This document shows positions 42,973 to 50,587 of a stretch of DNA of 64,000 nucleotides, in pieces. The translations under genes were made by a program, and so were the position numbers. Each line of letters begins with the position of its first letter. Positions within the stretch are counted from its first letter, which is position 1. Under the pieces are notes generated by a model. That model saw only the letters and a program-made list of their open reading frames with translations, ran no database searches and was not told the origin of the DNA. Origin of the DNA: Leptospira sanjuanensis (GTDB taxonomy: Bacteria > Spirochaetota > Leptospiria > Leptospirales > Leptospiraceae); assembly GCF_022267375.1 (NCBI RefSeq), contig NZ_JAIZBH010000001.1:3120001-3184000 (forward strand), written 5' to 3'.

Positions 42973-45624
42973 ATGGCGATCGGCAAAAAAATTCAAGACT
43001 ACTTTTTAGGCGAAGTGAATCTTTTAGGATTCAAAATACACAATAGGATATTGGCGATCTTCGGATTGATCGGGATCATTTTGACTCTGATCGGTGTCGC
43101 GTACGGAATTATGGAACTCAGCTGGAGAATTCAATACCACCCTTCGGAGTTCGCCAACTTTCTCTTTTTCGGATTTCTTGCGATCGTATTCTTTTCTCTT
43201 TTTTCCCTTCTTCTTTACGCGTTGTTTCCGAGTTACAAACCGTTTTTGATCTTCACTTTGATTCTTTCGGCGATCTGTTTTACCGCGAATTCGTACATCC
43301 TCAATCACGAGGTCTTCCCTCCGTTCACGGAAAGAACCGTATGGGCTCTTTGGATTTCGTTTTTTTTGCTGGCCGCTTCGCTGATCCAGGAGCGGATTCA
43401 TCCGATTGTGTTGTTGTTTTTTCAACCCTTCTTAGTGATGGGCGCGTTTATCTCGCTTTCGTTCGCGCTCGTATTGGCGCCCGTAATGATTTTCAGTTGG
43501 GTTTTAGTTTGGATGGCCGGATTAGGTTTTCTTCCCTACGGTCCTTTGTTCGCGATGACCGCATTCGGAAAAGCGGTTCATAAGATTCATTCTTCCTTTC
43601 CGAGAGAGAATCTAAAACGAATTTCGGCCGCCTTGATTTTAGGAACGACGGTTCTTCTTTTGAGTTACAGCGTTTATTATTTTTTCCAATGGAAACACGC
43701 GGAGCATATTCTTACCAAACCCGAAACGATCCAAGGTCATAACCGCATCGATGCGGATTTACCCGAGTGGGTTCAAAAAGCGGCGCATCTCCGTGTCAAT
43801 CACGTGACCGAAATGGCGCTGCAGCCGGATCGCAGATCGGCGATGGGTTTGTTCGCGGCGCAAAGTCAATTCGATCCGCTCGCGTATTTCGCTTCGCAGG
43901 GTTTTCTTTCCCTCTTTCGCTCCGACGCAGAACAAAGGATCACAGCCGAGGACGCGGGAAAAACTCTCCATCTTCTATTCGGAAAATCGCATGCGTTTTT
44001 GGATCGTCTTTGGAGAGGAACTTCGCTCATTACGACGGATATGGATTCGCACGTTCAGATTCATCCCGAACTCAGAGTGTCTTACACCGAAACGACTCTT
44101 TCCATTTATAACGAGAATTCTTCCTCTCATACTTGGGTCGGTTTGGGCACTTGGAATTCCTCTCCCGAAGAGGCGATTTATACGATCACCGTTCCTCCGG
44201 GAAGCATCTGCACGAAACTTTCCCTTTGGATCGACGGCGAGGAAAGACCGGCGAGGCTGACTTTCAAATCAACGGCGCATAACGCGTATCAGACGATCGT
44301 AGGCGGGGAAAGAAGGGACCCTTCTTATGTCGAATGGCTGGACGGAAATCGTCTGCGCCTGCGAGTATTTCCGGTGACCCCGGAAAATTATAGAATGGTC
44401 CGCATCGGAATCGTTTCGCCTCTCAAGGCGGAGCTTACATCCGATGGAAAAGAAATTCTTTCCTATGAAAGAATCAAAATCGAAGGTCCGGTTGCCGATT
44501 TTGCGGATCAAAAGGTGAACGTGGATTTGTTTTCCAGCGCGCCGATCGAACTCGACTCGAACGGAATTTCTCTCAAGGAAAAAGTCGTGTCGGATTCGCA
44601 AGTGCGTCAATGGACCGGAAACTCCGGTTTTCGAGGCTGGTCGTTTTCCTTTCCGGCGACAAAACCGGGTGGAACGATTTCCGCCGGAGGCGTGACATAC
44701 AACGTTCTTCCGGAACAAACCGCGATCAAAGACTTTCAACCCGATCGTGCTCTTGTCGTATTAAATTCTTCGCTTTCCCGTTCGACTTGGAAGGAAGTCG
44801 TTCAAAAAATTTACGACTCCGGAATTCCGGTTACGATTCTTACCAACGAATGGTTTTATACGAAAGACGCGGATAAGGCGATGAGGTATTTGGACGAATG
44901 CGAAATTCCCGCCTTCAATCTGTTTCCGCTGCACTTGGATTCAATTTCGGAAACTTCTAAGATCGCCGGAAAAAATCCTCTGTGGATCGTATCGGGTGAG
45001 AATCAATCGATCCCTTTGGGAGAACTCAGAGGTTCTGCCCGATTTGAGGGGATTCAAAGCGCCGCAGGCAAACGGAGCGAGCCGCATAAGATCGCGATCC
45101 TCAACGGAAAACGTTCCGAATACGTCGCGAGCCTAATCGATCTGAATCAAGTCGTGTCGGTCGCGGATAACGAAGACGAACTCTTTGCGGTTCTCAAGAA
45201 TAAACGAATCCGTTTGCCGATCGAAAAAGAAGGAATCGTATCCCTTCCTCACGCAAAACTCACTTTGGAAACGACGAACGGCTCGAACGTAAAACGTCCC
45301 GGAAGCGATCTGTTAATCCGAATGGCGATTCAAAGAAGGATTCTAAAACAACTCGGCAAACGATTCTTTGACCGTGATTTGGAAAACGGGGATCTCGTCG
45401 ATTTAGCAAGAGACGCGATGGTCGTATCTCCCGTTTCCACTTTGATCGTATTGGAAACGGAAAACGACTACGATCGTTTCGGAATCAAATCGGGCAAATC
45501 GGCGCTCGGACAAAGCAAACTCGAAGCGCCCGGCGCCGTTCCCGAACCGGAAGAATGGCTGTTGCTGGTCTGCGTCGTCTTCGGTTTGATCGTATATTTC
45601 AAAACGAGAAGACAATTCGCTTAA
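42973..45624 (+). CDS. MSEP-CTERM-like membrane protein (exosortase substrate)
   Basis: An 883-residue protein. The first 240 residues hold about seven membrane helices. A VIT-like domain follows (SHTWVGLGTWNSSPEEAIYTITVPPGS ... YVEWLDGNRLRLRVFPV). A VWA-like segment (DRALVVLNSSLSRSTWKEVV, near 590) and a C-terminal tripartite sorting signal end the protein: PEPEEW near 858, a hydrophobic helix LLLVCVVFGLIVYF, then KTRRQF. This is the PEP-CTERM layout recognised by exosortases. The exosortase gene starts ten bases downstream. The name MSEP-CTERM is a family call from memory. Confidence 0.78.
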   Translation: MAIGKKIQDYFLGEVNLLGFKIHNRILAIFGLIGIILTLIGVAYGIMELSWRIQYHPSEFANFLFFGFLAIVFFSLFSLLLYALFPSYKPFLIFTLILSAICFTANSYILNHEVFPPFTERTVWALWISFFLLAASLIQERIHPIVLLFFQPFLVMGAFISLSFALVLAPVMIFSWVLVWMAGLGFLPYGPLFAMTAFGKAVHKIHSSFPRENLKRISAALILGTTVLLLSYSVYYFFQWKHAEHILTKPETIQGHNRIDADLPEWVQKAAHLRVNHVTEMALQPDRRSAMGLFAAQSQFDPLAYFASQGFLSLFRSDAEQRITAEDAGKTLHLLFGKSHAFLDRLWRGTSLITTDMDSHVQIHPELRVSYTETTLSIYNENSSSHTWVGLGTWNSSPEEAIYTITVPPGSICTKLSLWIDGEERPARLTFKSTAHNAYQTIVGGERRDPSYVEWLDGNRLRLRVFPVTPENYRMVRIGIVSPLKAELTSDGKEILSYERIKIEGPVADFADQKVNVDLFSSAPIELDSNGISLKEKVVSDSQVRQWTGNSGFRGWSFSFPATKPGGTISAGGVTYNVLPEQTAIKDFQPDRALVVLNSSLSRSTWKEVVQKIYDSGIPVTILTNEWFYTKDADKAMRYLDECEIPAFNLFPLHLDSISETSKIAGKNPLWIVSGENQSIPLGELRGSARFEGIQSAAGKRSEPHKIAILNGKRSEYVASLIDLNQVVSVADNEDELFAVLKNKRIRLPIEKEGIVSLPHAKLTLETTNGSNVKRPGSDLLIRMAIQRRILKQLGKRFFDRDLENGDLVDLARDAMVVSPVSTLIVLETENDYDRFGIKSGKSALGQSKLEAPGAVPEPEEWLLLVCVVFGLIVYFKTRRQFA

Positions 45625-45634
45625 CAAAAACGAT

Positions 45635-47059
45635 ATGATCGCGACTTCAGTTTTCACCGGTTCCGCCAGTCGACCCGCCTTTTACGTCGGACTTCTCGCT
45701 TTCGTATGCGTGATTCCGATGTTTAAGGTCGGTTTCGATTCTCTCGGCGCACGCTCGATCGCGGAGTTGTATCCGGTTTTGTTTCTTCCTTTATTCGTTC
45801 GTTCGACGAAGGACGGAGAAGGAGGGATCACATCGCTTGCAATTCATAGAATATTCAAAAGATGGAAACTGTTTTCGATCGTATCGGAAAAGGTTCTTTG
45901 GTTCGTTCCGGGCTCTTCGTTTCTGGTCTGCGGAATCCTTTTCCAAAGATCGAGTTTGATTTGGATCGGTTCCTTTTGGAACGCATTGGCCGTTTTGCAT
46001 ACAGGCGGAATCCGTTTTTCTTGGCCCGCGCCCTTTTTAATCTTTGCGATTCCTCCGATCACCGGATTCGGTTCCCTTTTTCTGGGATATAAACTTCGAT
46101 TGATCGTAACGGAAATCTGCGTTCAAGGGATACGCTGGATCGATGCGGGTTCGATCGCGGTCGGGAATCAAATTTTCTTTCACGGAGAGTGGTTCGTAGT
46201 CGATCGTGTTTGCGAAGGAATGAAGATGGGACTCGCCTCCCTTTTGATTGCGGCCGCGCTCGCGCTCCGTTCCAACCGCTCCGGTTTTGTTCTGATTCTT
46301 TTGTCCGTTTTCCCGCTTTGGTTTTTTTCGAATTTATTCCGCGTCTTTACGCTGGTTTTATTTCAAGTTCCCGCTTCTTCCTGGAGACACGAGTTTATCG
46401 GAATCGTTTTGTTTCTCTGCGGAGTTTTCATCCCGCTTTCGATCATTTCATTGATTTTTCCGAATATTCAAAAATCAGAATTAACTCCAAGCAGCGCCGC
46501 CCTTCCCCTACGATTTCCTTCCCGGTCGGCGCGGCTGATTCTCCCCTTACTCGCGACGATCTCGCTATTTGGAAACCGGATCGCACCCGTTCCAAAACGC
46601 GACTGGCCTTCGCAAGTTTCTTCCTTTCGACTCGAATCCGGCTCCACTGCCGATGATCCTCGAATCGCCGTTTATCGTTCGGGAGAGAATTATCTGATTA
46701 TAAAGAGGGATTTGTTCGCCATCGGAACCGGCCATGATCCGAGAATCTGTTTTGAAGCGGTCGGTTTTGCCTTTACGGAACAAACAGGAGATAAGGGATT
46801 GAACAGAGGTCAGCTCAAAAGTCCTTCGGGCGCGGCTCCGATTCTTTTTTGGTGGTATTCGGTTACGAAAAACGAAACCATGGAAGGAGACAAGCTCTCG
46901 AACATTCGTTCGTTTGCGCCATTCCGATCGGCGTCCGATTTTCACTGGAGATGGGAACGTCTCTGGGGAGCCGACGCGATTCAATGGAACTTATACGGAC
47001 CGGACGAGAAGGAACTCCGCGCGGTCATCGAAAAAATTTCCAAAGAACCGATCGAATAG
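45635..47059 (+). CDS. exosortase (XrtN/XrtK-like)
   Basis: A 474-residue membrane protease/transpeptidase. The catalytic triad is visible: Cys193 in VVDRVCEGMKMG, Arg236 in FSNLFRVFTLV and His252 in SSWRHEFIGIVLF, each at the edge of a membrane helix as in exosortase/archaeosortase. About eight helices precede a soluble C-terminal domain (about 300-474) similar in position to the EpsI-like extension of some exosortases. It should cleave at the PEP motif of the gene just upstream. The exact Xrt subclass is not certain. Confidence 0.8.
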   Translation: MIATSVFTGSASRPAFYVGLLAFVCVIPMFKVGFDSLGARSIAELYPVLFLPLFVRSTKDGEGGITSLAIHRIFKRWKLFSIVSEKVLWFVPGSSFLVCGILFQRSSLIWIGSFWNALAVLHTGGIRFSWPAPFLIFAIPPITGFGSLFLGYKLRLIVTEICVQGIRWIDAGSIAVGNQIFFHGEWFVVDRVCEGMKMGLASLLIAAALALRSNRSGFVLILLSVFPLWFFSNLFRVFTLVLFQVPASSWRHEFIGIVLFLCGVFIPLSIISLIFPNIQKSELTPSSAALPLRFPSRSARLILPLLATISLFGNRIAPVPKRDWPSQVSSFRLESGSTADDPRIAVYRSGENYLIIKRDLFAIGTGHDPRICFEAVGFAFTEQTGDKGLNRGQLKSPSGAAPILFWWYSVTKNETMEGDKLSNIRSFAPFRSASDFHWRWERLWGADAIQWNLYGPDEKELRAVIEKISKEPIE

Positions 47060-47100
47060 CGCACGAACGAAAAACGGATCCTGACCCAAGGACTTCTTTG

Positions 47101-47424
47101 TTGAAACACGAAATCACATTCAAACATCATTCTTTTCTAAATCAGATCCCCCAGCCGATTCTCGAGGAATTGGATTTGAACGTTCTTTGGATTCCGAACG
47201 AGGAACAAAAAAAGAAGATTCTTCTTTTAGAAAAGAAAACAGGAACGCACATCGTACTCTACAAAAAAGACGTCGAACCGCAAGGAAGACATCTTTGCAA
47301 AACGATCCGCTCCGCGGATCTGAACAAAAACGAACTCGATGCGATTCAAAATTTTGAATTCAAGGTAAACGAAACGGCCGATCTAATCGTTGTCGCTTAT
47401 CAAAGGCCTGTAGTTTTATTTTAA
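47101..47424 (+). CDS. hypothetical protein (107 aa) in the exosortase operon
   Basis: A 107-residue protein beginning LKHEITFKHHSF with TTG at 47101; AAGGAC lies seven bases upstream. The frame is open further upstream inside the exosortase gene, but that part is a shadow. It is soluble and charged, with EELDLNVLWIPNEEQKKKILLLEKKTGTHIVLYKKD. I do not recognise it. It is 41 bases after the exosortase stop, so it is likely co-transcribed. It is convergent with the DUF1554 lipoprotein, seven bases away. Confidence 0.55.
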   Translation: MKHEITFKHHSFLNQIPQPILEELDLNVLWIPNEEQKKKILLLEKKTGTHIVLYKKDVEPQGRHLCKTIRSADLNKNELDAIQNFEFKVNETADLIVVAYQRPVVLF

Positions 47425-47431
47425 AACGAAG

Positions 47432-48136
47432 TCATTGGCGAACGCAGATCAGCTTTTTGGTTGAGTTACAAGGATCCGAAAATCCGCCTGAATTGATTGA
47501 GTTTAAATTGCTTACAGCACCAGATCCGAATTCACCCGTAGAACCTGCCGTTCCATCCACCCAATCGCTACAAGTATCACCGACGCTGATTCTCCAATCA
47601 CTGGTCAATCCGGTCCACCAAATATTAGCGCCATTAGTATCTATCGCCGCTGTAATTGGAAATGTCGCAATTCCAGCAGTGTTCGTAGTAAATACTTTTA
47701 TAGGATTCGCAACTGTGCCTCGATAATAATCCCGATTGGGCAACAAAACCCAGTTACTATTTTCAGTGGGATCCGTACAATTTGCAGTACCATTGCAAGC
47801 TCTTCGAAGCGGTACAGTTGATACGATCAAAGCCTTGTATTCCGTTCCCGTCCCGGGCAAAGAAGCGAAATTGTTATTCTTTTGAGTGGCGCAAGTAGAA
47901 TCCGCTCCCGTCACATCTCCCAGGGCTCCCGTCGTGCCTGGACCGGTCGTCACAAAAAGAAATTTATACGAAAGAACCGGATCGGTAGTTCCGCTGCCGT
48001 TGTTTGAATTCGAGTTCAAAAGTGCGAGCAGTAAAACGCCGGAAGCATCTCCCGGAAACGGAACCGAACAGCCGATTCCAAAAAAACATAGTATAAAAAA
48101 AGAATATACGAATTTCAGAATATTCTTTCGAATCAT
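47432..48136 (-). CDS. DUF1554 lipoprotein
   Basis: A 234-residue lipoprotein. The signal ends FFGIGC, with Cys near 22 lipidated. The mature part has the leptospiral DUF1554 pattern: YKFLFVTTGPGTTGALGDVTGADSTCATQ, YKALIVSTVPLRRACN, NWVLLPNRDYYRG, WWTGLTSDWRISVGDTCSDWVDG and the closing CNSTKKLICVRQ, a collagen-endostatin-like fold rich in paired Cys. ATG 48136 has AAAGGAG five bases upstream and overlaps the preceding stop by four bases. It closes the cyclase-FecR-FN3 operon and may be its exported product or ligand. Confidence 0.85.
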   Translation of the reverse strand: MIRKNILKFVYSFFILCFFGIGCSVPFPGDASGVLLLALLNSNSNNGSGTTDPVLSYKFLFVTTGPGTTGALGDVTGADSTCATQKNNNFASLPGTGTEYKALIVSTVPLRRACNGTANCTDPTENSNWVLLPNRDYYRGTVANPIKVFTTNTAGIATFPITAAIDTNGANIWWTGLTSDWRISVGDTCSDWVDGTAGSTGEFGSGAVSNLNSINSGGFSDPCNSTKKLICVRQ

Positions 48137-48951
48137 TCGAACTCCTTTCGGAAGCTCAACTCGATTCTTCCCAAGGAAAGAAACGAATTCGGTTGCAGGT
48201 TCGGAGAATTCCATCGCGTAACGCCTTCCGACTTCGATTCTATCAAAACGGTTGCGGATTGAAAAGAACGTTTTTCCAACCACACATTCAAGCCGTATGT
48301 CAAAAGGGCTAACGCGCCTATGCCGACTTGATTATTTTGATGCGTTTTGTATTCTTTTTTATCCTCGTCCCTTTGCTGAAGAAGATACAACGTAACCGGC
48401 AGCGGAGCGGTCAATGCGGCTAACGTCAAAAAACCGGGATCGTTCGCTGAGGATAGGGCGAGAGAATTTCCCGCCGTCCTCTCCGCGTTACCCGCAACCG
48501 CCAAGGCGCCGAACCACAAAAAAATCAAAGAGGTCTTCGTGTATTCTTTTCGTTCCAAAGGAAGAAGTCCGGGAACCCAGACTTTCCACGATGCGACGCC
48601 CACGGCGGCCTGTTTTTTTTCGGCTTCATACACGCTCTTCGGACGATCGTGTTCGACAAGAAACGCGGACCATTGACTCCAGGAGGACGGTTTTCCGAAA
48701 CGATTGAGCGCCGAGATTCTAAACTCGTATTCGCCCGCGGGAATCAGGAATTCCAAGCTGTTCGTTACGACCTTTTCTTCCGCGACCAAGGTCGTCGGAT
48801 CGGAAGGTTTTCGTATTTCCACCTTGTATCCGTTGTTTCCTTTGACCTCGTTCCATTCTATGTAAAACGTATACTTTCTTTCTTCCGAATATGCAGAAAC
48901 GCTTATGAACAAGCAGATCAGCGCCGGAACGAATCTTGCGATCGATCTCAA
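48133..48951 (-). CDS. secreted FN3-like protein with membrane segments
   Basis: A 272-residue protein. A signal peptide (FVPALICLFISVSAYS) is followed by a fibronectin-III-like fold (YTFYIEWNEVKGNNGYKVEI ... YEFRISALNRFGKPSSWS, about 25-105), then weakly hydrophobic stretches (FLWFGALAVAG, FLTLAALTAPLPVTLYLL). It likely sits in the envelope. The start is a TTG at 48951, one base after the FecR-gene stop, with GGGGAA upstream. Its own stop overlaps the DUF1554 start. The function is unknown; the context suggests part of a sensing complex. Confidence 0.65.
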   Translation of the reverse strand: MRSIARFVPALICLFISVSAYSEERKYTFYIEWNEVKGNNGYKVEIRKPSDPTTLVAEEKVVTNSLEFLIPAGEYEFRISALNRFGKPSSWSQWSAFLVEHDRPKSVYEAEKKQAAVGVASWKVWVPGLLPLERKEYTKTSLIFLWFGALAVAGNAERTAGNSLALSSANDPGFLTLAALTAPLPVTLYLLQQRDEDKKEYKTHQNNQVGIGALALLTYGLNVWLEKRSFQSATVLIESKSEGVTRWNSPNLQPNSFLSLGRIELSFRKEFE

Positions 48952-48952
48952 T

Positions 48953-50587
48953 CTATTCCCCTTTTTTGCCCGTTGTTTTTGTTTCCGGGGCGGCCAAGTC
49001 TTCTCTCAGTACGATTTTAAATTCCGCCTTAGCCCGATTGGATTCGTTGCCTTCCTGAATCAAGGCCCAGGAGAATTTTCCAACGTCCAGAACGCTTAGG
49101 TCCGTCAAGCGGAAGGATTCTCCGTTTACGGATCGTTTGAATATGGATTCTCCGTTTCCTCCGTAAAGATTTAGACTCCATTTTTGTTCTTTGGAATTCG
49201 TGTTGTGTTTCCAGCGGAATACGATCGAGTTTTTTCCGGTCATATCCACGGTTCTTCCTTGAATCGGAAATACCAAGGCCGGGACTGGCGAAGTTTCTTT
49301 TTCGGTTTTCTTTTCGGCCGCATCGTTCTTTTTCTCGGCAGTCGTGTTCTCTTCTACTTTCGCCGATGTCGCATTAGCAACAGGCAAAGTTGGAGTCTCG
49401 GACGTTTTAACCGGAATCTCCGTCTTTTGAACGGTTTCCGTTTTTTCAACCTGGAACGATCTCGCTTCGGATACGGCTTCGGTTCCCGGTAAGTTCGAAA
49501 AGGACTTTACTCTCCAATGATATTTTCCTCCCGATAACGGGATGGAAATCGAAGTCTTAAAAACCGTGAGTTGCCTGAGCCCCGATTTGAAATCGGACGA
49601 ATCCGAAATTTCCAAAATATAACCCGTCGCCAACCGGGAAGGTTTCCATCGAAACGATTGCAGCTCGCCGCCTTCCAAGCTCGTGTTCTTCAACGGAAAC
49701 AATAACGTTACGGGAGGGTTGGGGAGAATGCGAAACTTCCTGACCTCGGAGAGTTTCGTTTTGTCCGCTGAGATGAGTCTCCAATAATAGATTCCCTCCG
49801 GAAGGCTGGCATCCGCAAAATCCCCTTTGGATTCCTTTTTGAAAATCAAAGGATGAAAACTTCGGTTTAACGAAACTTCTAATACGACATTGGGAATGGA
49901 AGGGACCGGCTTCCATCGGAATAAGATTTTGGCCTCTCCGGTTTCCGGAAAAATCCGATGATTGTCCACGGGTTCGAACAAGGTCCATTCTTCTTTGATC
50001 GGCTGAAGAGATTCGTGACCGACCCTCACCTTTTCCCCTTCTTTGATTTCCTTGGTTTTCTGATCGGAGCCGATCCACTTCAAGGTTCCCTGGGTGAGTT
50101 CGACGAGATTGTCCCCGCCGGTTTCATCCCGCGTTATGCGAAACAGACTGGATTTGTCCGCCGACTTCAGAACCGTTTTGCCGGATGCAAGACTTATCGA
50201 TCGGGTAGATTGCACTCGAACCGAACCTTCCTCCAATTCCAGAAGTTCCTCTTCTTCCTTGAGATTGATTACGATCATCGATCTCGGATCCAATTCGAAT
50301 TTGGTTCCCGAAGTCAGCGTGACGACGGCTTCGGATAATTCGTCGGTTCGGACGGAATCGTGATTGAAGATCGGAAAGTTCTGCTCCACGTCCTGCCAGA
50401 TCATACGATCCGAAAATTTTCTCTGCGCGGTTTTGTATTTGAACGTGATGTTACCTACGGTTTCCTTCCTGCCTTCCCCGAAATCGGCCGCGCCCTCCCT
50501 CCAAAAAAGAAAAAGGGAAACACAAAGCGCGAGAAGGGACAGAACGCCCACTTGGATTTCCTTTCGAAATTTCGAATATAGGTTCAT
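48953..50587 (-). CDS. FecR-domain membrane protein
   Basis: A 544-residue protein with one N-terminal membrane helix (EIQVGVLSLLALCVSLFLFW) and a periplasmic FecR domain (about 45-185: EAVVTLTSGTKFELDPRSMIVIN, LEEGSVRVQS, LTQGTLKWI). FN3-like repeats follow (RWKPVPSIPNVVLEVSL, FRWKPSRLATGYILEIS, FRWKHNTNSKEQKWSL), separated by a Lys/Glu/Thr-rich linker. Its ATG at 50587 overlaps the cyclase stop as ATGA. FecR domains relay envelope signals. Here it may couple to the cyclase rather than to a sigma factor, which is inference. Confidence 0.82.
   Translation of the reverse strand: MNLYSKFRKEIQVGVLSLLALCVSLFLFWREGAADFGEGRKETVGNITFKYKTAQRKFSDRMIWQDVEQNFPIFNHDSVRTDELSEAVVTLTSGTKFELDPRSMIVINLKEEEELLELEEGSVRVQSTRSISLASGKTVLKSADKSSLFRITRDETGGDNLVELTQGTLKWIGSDQKTKEIKEGEKVRVGHESLQPIKEEWTLFEPVDNHRIFPETGEAKILFRWKPVPSIPNVVLEVSLNRSFHPLIFKKESKGDFADASLPEGIYYWRLISADKTKLSEVRKFRILPNPPVTLLFPLKNTSLEGGELQSFRWKPSRLATGYILEISDSSDFKSGLRQLTVFKTSISIPLSGGKYHWRVKSFSNLPGTEAVSEARSFQVEKTETVQKTEIPVKTSETPTLPVANATSAKVEENTTAEKKNDAAEKKTEKETSPVPALVFPIQGRTVDMTGKNSIVFRWKHNTNSKEQKWSLNLYGGNGESIFKRSVNGESFRLTDLSVLDVGKFSWALIQEGNESNRAKAEFKIVLREDLAAPETKTTGKKGE

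Noticed and set aside
46849..47100. Upstream extension of the 107-residue gene
   Set aside because: It overlaps the exosortase C-terminal domain in another frame; a TTG with AAGGAC at 47101 is the better start.
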